Assembly (NCBI GenBank): GCA_037501455.1
Contig: CM074858.1
Location: forward strand, 83,302,501 to 83,366,500
Source of the DNA: Lantana camara
Lineage: Eukaryota; Streptophyta; Magnoliopsida; Lamiales; Verbenaceae
DNA: 64,000 nt
Direction: 5' to 3'
Made by a program: the position numbers and the translations under genes. Under the pieces are notes generated by a model. It worked only from the letters and a program-made list of their open reading frames with translations, ran no database searches and was not told the DNA's origin. Numbering within the stretch: position 1 is the stretch's first letter; the number at the start of each line of letters is the position of its first letter. Below, one piece after another: positions 57,798 to 64,000 of this stretch.

Positions 57798-59515
57798 TGT
57801 GACGCCCTAGCATGGGCCCCACATCCCCCGCACTAAGACCAAGCTCATATACGAATATAGTCCGCACACAAACCCAATCCTAGCGAACGGGGACACGACA
57901 CGGACCCTGGCTAGGCGGGCTAACCCTGTACCAAATAATTTATGCAACCAAGCAACAGAAACAAGAGTATAAACCATAAACATAACCAGTAGTTCATAAC
58001 AACAGGATCGCTTATCAAGAGCTTGCATAATTTACAAGTGAAAGTATTCGGCCCTCACGGCCTCAGAAAATATATACATAACAAAAGGTAATATGAGTGT
58101 GTGGTACAACAACCGTGTGACATGAGCTAGACATAAAATTACAATAAATAAAAAAATTTCCCGCCTAACTACACCTGCAAGGAACCTGAGGGACAAAGAA
58201 GGGAGGGGTCAGGCTCTACAAGACTGAGTGAAAGGCATATATAATATAGAAAGCAATAAAGTTCATACAAGCCATAATTCCATACAAGGTTTTTAAGAAG
58301 GTAAGTAAAACACAGGTTATCATTGTATGGAATTACAACTATCAAATTAAATTCAGGACAAGTGATCAGTGGCTCGGCGAGTGAGCAATCTCCAACCTTA
58401 CTCCTTTAGTGTACCGGGTAGTTGTTAAGTGATCATGCAATATTTTAAGTTTAACTTTATTACAGAATTACTTTCAAGTGCACAAGTACCCTTTTTCCTC
58501 CGGTTTGGTGGTTCCGGTAGCTAACCCTCACCACCCAGGACAGGATGATCAATGGGTACATGAATCCCAATGATCGGGAGCCCCTTCGATTCTCCAAACC
58601 TCCTGGTGAATGTCCGGGTAGTCCGAGTTTGGTTGGGACTTATCCAAGAGATAGCCGTCAGCCCATGCTTCCCCAGTTCTCTCAATACATAAGCCCCTGG
58701 GCCCCAGGAAGTGTAACAGTCTCGCCAAAACAGGACAGGATCAAGATTGGTTTCATTTTCCAAAATCATTTGTTCATTTGAAATTAAGATATAAGTATAA
58801 TATAAGTTTTGGCCAAATCAACATATAAGAGGGTTGTAGGGTTTATATTATATCCTAACAATTCCTCACCTGTACCAGACAAAAAGGGAAGAACGAGGAC
58901 TCCTCAAACCCTACTCGGCGTGCTCAACGTCCTCCTGAGAACTCTCTGGACAAAGGAAACAAGACACGAGTGAAACTCGACTCAATATGAACCAGATATG
59001 ATGCACGGCAAGTGAATTAATTACATAAGACATGAATATGAAATCATATGATATTAATGACATGTTTAAGTGCACCATTTAATGTATAATATAACATTTA
59101 AATGCCTAACAAGACGCACATGAAATTTGTGAAACTAATTTACGTCATTCAAGCGATACAAATGCATATAAGAACAAGTATATGCATATAATCAATAAAT
59201 AATGAGTTATAAACAAGTTTGGAGATGGAAACATGCGAGAAAAAGGAAATGAAAACACAAAAAGAGCTACCGAGCGAAATTGGGCGAAAGTTGACAGATT
59301 TCCAAAACGGACAAGCTGTAGTAAAACTGGAATATCTTGAGTTTGAGGAAAGGGAATTGAGTTTTGTTTCTTGTTAATGAAACTAGACACATAGACTTTT
59401 AAAAAGATATATGGCACAAAATTTGGTTCAAAGCGAGGAGAAAATGACGTAAGCTTAAAGTTGGGTGAAAGCAGATTTCCGGTGAAGTGGTGACACCAAA
59501 AAGAATTGATTATAT
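57798..59515 (-). mobile_element. LTR J (minus strand, 3' part), cut by H
   Basis: The plus strand begins TGTGACGCCCTAGC, then GCCCCACATCCCCCGCAC, which is the reverse of the lineage LTR 3' end and is like the end of LTR E at 36720. An intron-like module (donor CAG|GTGAGG at 58869, acceptor CCCTCAG at 58186) and hairpin (58210-58227) are present. The 5' end lies beyond H, outside the window. Confidence 0.7.
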
Positions 59516-59857
59516 TGTTAGGAATAGTGCCCTAGAAAGCCGATTGTATATCCGCTTTGTGCTTTTCCTTATTGTAATCACAGACAATCTTTGAATGAAA
59601 TAACGAATTGAGGCAATACTTCTTTATATGCTCTTGTTTGGTATGCGTTTACTTTAGCTGTGCATGTATGAGAACTCCCCTAATCCTGATGACTTTAGGA
59701 CTCTACCATTTAGGTGAAATGGTTCATGAAACGAGCCCTATATCACATAAGTCATGATTAGTAAAATACCCCAAGCCGATGAGTCCTACAGACAGTGGGA
59801 GTGTCAACCTGGCTCCTCTAAGGCTTGCTTGTGGGATCACGCCCTTAAGAAAGATCA
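59516..59857 (+). repeat. Truncated first LTR of H
   Basis: It matches 61004-61345 almost exactly, then passes into pol within a few bases of CGCCCTTAAGAAAGATCA. This is a deletion junction between the LTR and RT. Confidence 0.88.
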
Positions 59858-60987
59858 ATCTATGGATTGAAACAGGCTTCTAGGAATTGGAACATTCGAT
59901 TTGATGAATCGGTCAAAGCTTTTGGCTTCATCCAAATTTCGAATGAATCATGTGTGTATAGAAAGGAATTGGAGACCTCAGTGCAATTCTTAGTACTTTA
60001 TGTTGATGACATCCTTCTTATTGGGAATTCGAAGGATGATATGAAAGTGACTAAGTTATGGTTATCGAACCAATTCGAGATGAAAGATCTTGGTGATGCG
60101 TCCTATATCCTTGGAATTAAAATCTATAGAGATAGATCTAGAAGGTTAATAGGACTATCACAGTCGATGTACATTGACAAAGTATTGAAGAGATTCAATA
60201 TGGAGTCGGCAAAGGTTAAGAACCTTCCTATGAGTGTAGGAACATGTCTTTCAAAGAAGATGTGTCCTAAGACTAACCTTGAGAAGGAAAGAATGACTCA
60301 TACAACTTATGCATCAGCAATAGGTAGCATAATGTATGCAATGTTATGTACTCGACCGGATGTGGCTTATGCACTTAGTGTAACAAGTCGTTTCCAATCT
60401 GACCCTGGAGATGGTCACTGGGCTGCCGTGAAGAATATTCTTAAGTACTTGAAGAGTACTAAAGATTTATTCTTAGTTTACGGAGGTCAGAAAGATCTTA
60501 CTGTCGAAGGATACTGCGATGCAAGCTTTGCATCAGACTTAGATGATTTTAAGTCAATGTCAGGATACATTTTCTGCCTAAACGGCGGAGCAGTGAGTTG
60601 GAAGAGTTCCAAGCAAACAACCACTGCAGATTCGACCACAGAGGCCGAATACTTAGCTGCAAATGATGCAGCAAAAGAAGGTGTTTGGATTAGAAACTTC
60701 ATTCAAGAGTTGAATGTTGTTCCTAGCATGAAAGACCCATTACTGTGTTTTGTGACAACACTGGGGCGGTTGCTCAAGCAAGAGAACCAAGATCTCACCA
60801 ACGGACCAAGCACATTATGAGGAAGTATCACCTAATCCGTGATATTATCAAAAGAGGAGATGTGCTAATTGAGAGGGTCACATCAGCAGAGAACGTGGCA
60901 GATCCACTTACTAAACCCCTTAGTCGAGAAGCTTTCCAAGGTCATCTTCAGAAGATGGGACTTAGAGTAGCTTTAGAATGGCTTTGA
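59858..60987 (+). pseudogene. pol: Copia pol fragment of H: RT C-terminal half and RNase H
   Basis: Coding begins at the YGLKQAS motif of copia RT, in frame from 59861. The catalytic YVDDILLIG, GSIMYAMLCTRPDVAYALS, and RNase H motifs DASFASD and TTEAEYLAANDAAKE follow in one open frame of over 300 codons. A single frameshift near 60750 separates it from the final CDNTGAVAQAREPRSHQ-KH...ADPLTKPL tail, which ends at TGA 60985-60987. Gag, protease, integrase and the front of RT are deleted. The sequence type resembles long-LTR copia lineages such as Angela/TAR, but the lineage is not certain. Confidence 0.9.
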
Positions 60988-60992
60988 AGGGC

Positions 60993-61003
60993 AAGTGGGA
61001 GAT
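60993..61003 (+). other. Polypurine tract of H
   Basis: AAGTGGGAGAT lies immediately before LTR 61004 and is identical to that of G1. Confidence 0.85.
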
Positions 61004-62168
61004 TGTTAGGAATAGTGCCCTAGAAAGCCGATTGTATATCCGCTTTGTGCTTTTCCTTATTGTAATCACAGACAATCTTTGAATGAAATAACGAATTGAG
61101 GCAATACTTCTTTATATGCTCTTGTTTGGTATGCGTTTACTTTAGCTGTGCATGTATGAGAACTCCCCTAATCCTGATGACTTTAGGAATCTACCATTTA
61201 GGTGAAATGGTTCATGAAACGAGCCCTATATCACATAAGTCATGATTAGTAAAATACTCCAAGCCGATGAGTCCTACAGACAGTGGGAGTGTCAACCTGA
61301 CTCCTCTAAGGCTTGCTTGTGGGATCACGCCCTTAAGAAGGACCACCTTGTTTCGTGGAGGTGCAAAGTGTATAGTTGATACGTGCGTGATACATGAGGG
61401 TGCTTACTTTAATAAGTAAGTTCACTGAGGTGCCCCGTGTGAGAACATTCCTAAATGGGAAAGGAAGTTTCTATTTCAGGAAATGGAAACTTCCAGATTA
61501 GGAAATATCTCACGAGTCATTGATGTGATTAATTGATCCTTAGACTTGAGGTTCCATGTTACTTTATGAGTTAACTCTGTAGTCTTTGGTATAAGCTTTA
61601 AAGGGTGTCGCCTTAGACAACTGATTCAAGGCTTATGCTGGGGCTGCACAAGTGATTCATGAAAGTGAACGAGAATCAAGAAAGGACCTACACTTGCATA
61701 TGCAAGGTGATCTCTTATTGTGTAAGTCATTCATATGCCATATGGAGTCCTTGGCCAAGGCAGTAGATCAAGACATCAAGAAAAGGGTTTCTTGGATTGA
61801 GATCAAATGGATATGAAATGCACTTAGCTTTAAGACCGGATTATTAGGGTTCTGATTATTCCCTTGCCCTAGATCTTGGTTGAGAGATAGTAAGTAGGAG
61901 GATTGTATCTCACATGAATCAATGACTTAAAGGTTCTGTCGAATCCGAACATTCCAATCCAGCTAGGGGTTAAACACCTGTTGCTAGACTATGGTCGTTT
62001 AATCTGTGGACTGATTAATTAATTAGTGAATTAATTAATTAGGGTCACTGCTAATTGAATTGAGAACCTAGAGGGTCACACACAACAACTTGGTTACATG
62101 AGTTGAGGCTTGAAAATGATTAAACGAGTTAATCGGGCCAAGAGGGTTCCACACGTGTGAAGTCACAC

Positions 62169-62218
<50 letters not shown>

Positions 62219-62919
62219 TAATTAATTAGTTAATTATTTAATAGACTTTGGTTTAATTTTGAATTAAAAAGAAAGTCTAATTTTGGAGAAAATAATCTAG
62301 TTAATTAATTACGAATTAATTAATGAGATAAAAATAAGTTATTTATTTTATAATAAATAAAGTATAAAATTATCCAAAAATAGTTTGGATATTTTTAGCT
62401 CTCTTAAAAGTTGACTTGAATTAGAATTCAAAGTCAAAGTTGGAAAATACTTGATGATCAAGTAATAGGAGAGAGGGACCAAAATCCTAGCCCATATAGG
62501 ACTAGGAATTTCGGCACCCCCTCCCTATAAATAGGGGAGCTCGAGCTCCTTATGGAGCTAATAGACAATTCTTGGTTCATGTGTTGAACACCTTCCTTTC
62601 TCCAAGATTATATTAAACCCTAGGTTAAGCCTAAACACTAACTAGAGAACTAGCATCCTTACTAGTTAGATTGTGATCAAGTTGGTGGACTTTCTCTAGA
62701 GACTTCAAGTTAGAAGTTTGAAGATTCGAGCTTTACCAAGGAGAGGGGATCAAGCCGCGAGAAGAGCGTTCTTGGGTGGCTTGAAACGCTTCAAGAAAGA
62801 ATAAAAGAAAAGTAAGTTTTCTATCTTTACGAATTTGGTTACACGATTGCGAGTTCAAGGTCCTTTTGTTGGGAAAATTTTTTTAAATTCCGCTGCTTTC
62901 TGATTCGTGTTTTCCAACA
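61004..62919 (+). repeat. Second LTR of H
   Basis: It starts TGTTAGGAATAG and ends TTTTCCAACA. At 1916 bp it is shorter than the G1 LTRs. The differences include the G-box region, where only two CACGTG boxes (62152 and 62166) remain beside a (TA)n run at 62172-62215. The TATA box is at 62526-62533, followed by GGGGAGC/GAGCTCC symmetry. Confidence 0.9.
62172..62215. repeat. (TA)n microsatellite in the H LTR
   Basis: About 22 TA units have replaced the part of the promoter that carries further G-boxes in G1. Confidence 0.93.
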
Positions 62920-62921
62920 AG

Positions 62922-62934
62922 TGGTATCAGAGCC
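62922..62934 (+). other. Primer-binding site of H (tRNA-iMet)
   Basis: TGGTATCAGAGCC lies two bases after the LTR. The leader that follows matches G1 in reverse orientation. Confidence 0.92.
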
Positions 62935-63214
62935 ATCTCGTTAATCGTGTTTCTGATTCGTCTCAATTATTCTGAATTTGGTAGAAATTCTTAGGCTTAG
63001 ATGCGAATTAGGTATTCATGAGTTCTTTTAGAAAGCCTGCATTACGAAACTGTAATTATTCTTGAATTTCTGAAACTATTTTCTTAAATTGTGTTTTTGA
63101 AAACCGTTTTGATTGAAATCTATTTAAATCGAATTTTTAATTTTTGGATTGAACTGGGTTTTCGAGAAACCCATAAATACGAAACGAACACGAAAAGCAA
63201 CGAGCCTAGGCTTG

Positions 63215-63480
63215 CTAGCACGTCGCACGCCCAGGCCCATCACCGCCGCCCAGCTCCTCCCGCAACAGCGCGGGAGCGGTCCCGGGCGCGCCTAGGTGCG
63301 CCCGCCCAGTCCGTCCCGCAACCGCGCGGGACGCCTGCTCAGCCCGCCTAGTCGCGGCGGGCGCTGCTGCGCGCAGGCGCACGCACGATGCACGCCCAAC
63401 TGCCGCGCGCTGTGCGCGCCGCTGGAGCGCGTCTGCGCGCGCTGCTGCGCGGCGGTGCCTCACGCGGCTGGGCCCTTTTT
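63215..63480. repeat. GC-rich, hairpin-rich leader block of H
   Basis: This is a GC block in AT-rich surroundings with TCCCGC/GCGGGA inverted repeats (for example TCCCGCAACCGCGCGGGA near 63313) and GCGCGC-rich runs. It corresponds to 19700-20040 of G1, but the detailed sequence differs, suggesting fast change of the block with its composition kept. Confidence 0.7.
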
Positions 63481-63866
63481 TTTGGGCTCGTTTTCGTGTT
63501 TCGTGTTTTTCGTGTTTTCGGTCCGTAAAATCCCGATTTAATTTTATTTTAATTTTATCTTTTAAAATCAGTTTTGTTAAAATAAAATTATTTTAAAATT
63601 TTGATTAAATTGGGATTTTTGAGAAATTAAAGCGATTTGGATTTTGGGAAAATTATGAATTTTATTTTCTGAAAATAATGAAAGAATAAAATTATTAATT
63701 TTGGAAATTAATTGGAATTTTATTAGTTTAATATTTTTCGGGTTTTATTGAAAAGACTCTTGAACAAGAATTGCATCTAAGTCGTGTTTTAAGTCATTAG
63801 GACTTGAAACGAGAATTTTAATTTATTGGTTAAATTTAAATTCTTGCAAAAGCATGTTAGGTGATC

Positions 63867-64000
63867 ATGGGTTTAGATCTATGTATGGTTTTAATTTATG
63901 CACATGGATGGTTTAAATTGGGGTTGGAGCCCTATAGTTGCGTTTTTCAATTGAGGTTGGAGCCTCACTTATGTGCGTACTGTTATGTGATTTATTATGT
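63867..64000 (+). CDS. Small ORF of the copia leader, cut by the window edge
   Basis: It opens at ATG 63867 (MGLDLCMVLIYAHGWFKLGL) and stays open to the edge. It corresponds to the 61-codon ORF 19330-19145 of G1. Function and translation are unknown. Confidence 0.25.
   Translation, partial: MGLDLCMVLIYAHGWFKLGLEPYSCVFQLRLEPHLCAYCYVIYY

Larger units (their letters stand above)
59516..64000 (+). mobile_element. Element H: rearranged copia element, same family as G1 (continues off window)
   Basis: The order is a 5' LTR fragment (59516 to about 59857), an RT-RNase H part of pol (to 60987), PPT, a full LTR (61004-62919), then a PBS and leader (62920 to the edge). A PBS after the second LTR means another internal region follows, so this is a tandem LTR-internal-LTR-internal array whose first interior is largely deleted. 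It probably inserted in J. The left flank TATAT cannot be checked on the right. Confidence 0.85.

Overview
This window is non-genic, repeat-dense DNA from a plant nuclear genome, almost certainly a eudicot. The evidence is nested LTR retrotransposons of plant Ty3/gypsy and Ty1/copia lineages primed by initiator tRNA-Met, a CACTA transposon, a TRIM element, a tRNA-derived SINE, an endogenous pararetrovirus fragment, and plant-style splice sites. I see no intact host gene. All coordinates and target-site duplications (TSDs) were read by eye.

Layout. (1) 1-5399: 3' part of a probable Tat-lineage Ty3/gypsy element with a broken antisense gene and an LTR, abutting two minus-strand LTR pieces (K ending at 3543, L ending at 5399). 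(2) 6455-30425: a solo LTR (B, TSD GTCAT) split by a full-length Tekay/Del-type chromovirus (A, 8394-28639, TSD TAATA). The gag of A is split by a complete minus-strand copia element (G1, 12456-22597, TSD GAACA). (3) 32300-35655: solo LTR C. (4) 36720-47258: minus-strand LTR E, carrying solo LTR D (TSD TACAC), a CACTA element with captured exons (41933-45807, TSD AGA) and a rearranged TRIM cluster (46105-47054, TSD CCATG). E is flanked by a 114-bp direct repeat instead of a 5-bp TSD. (5) 47373-49586: decayed endogenous caulimovirid sequence with a SINE inside it. (6) 49587-64000: four nested layers. Copia LTR G2 is interrupted by I, a chromovirus that keeps gag but has lost pol. I is interrupted by minus-strand LTR J, and J by copia element H, which runs off the window.

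How the parts relate. A, B, C, D, E, I, J and probably L have LTRs of one architecture. They start TGTRACRCCCC and end near GCTACA. Where visible, they carry a cluster of dyad-symmetric units 1.0-1.7 kb in, then a GTGAGG-like splice donor, a hairpin of the TCAGTCT...AGACTGA type and a CAG acceptor 0.7-0.9 kb downstream. The dyad unit differs in sequence between families but is symmetric in most of them. G1, G2 and H form one copia family with G-box-rich promoters and a GC-rich, hairpin-rich leader in an AT-rich background.

The most interesting signals are this family-specific palindrome cassette, the spliced-leader-like module, five tandem 28-bp hairpins in element I with paired arm changes, the non-autonomous elements G1 and I, and the N-acetylglutamate synthase exons inside the CACTA element.
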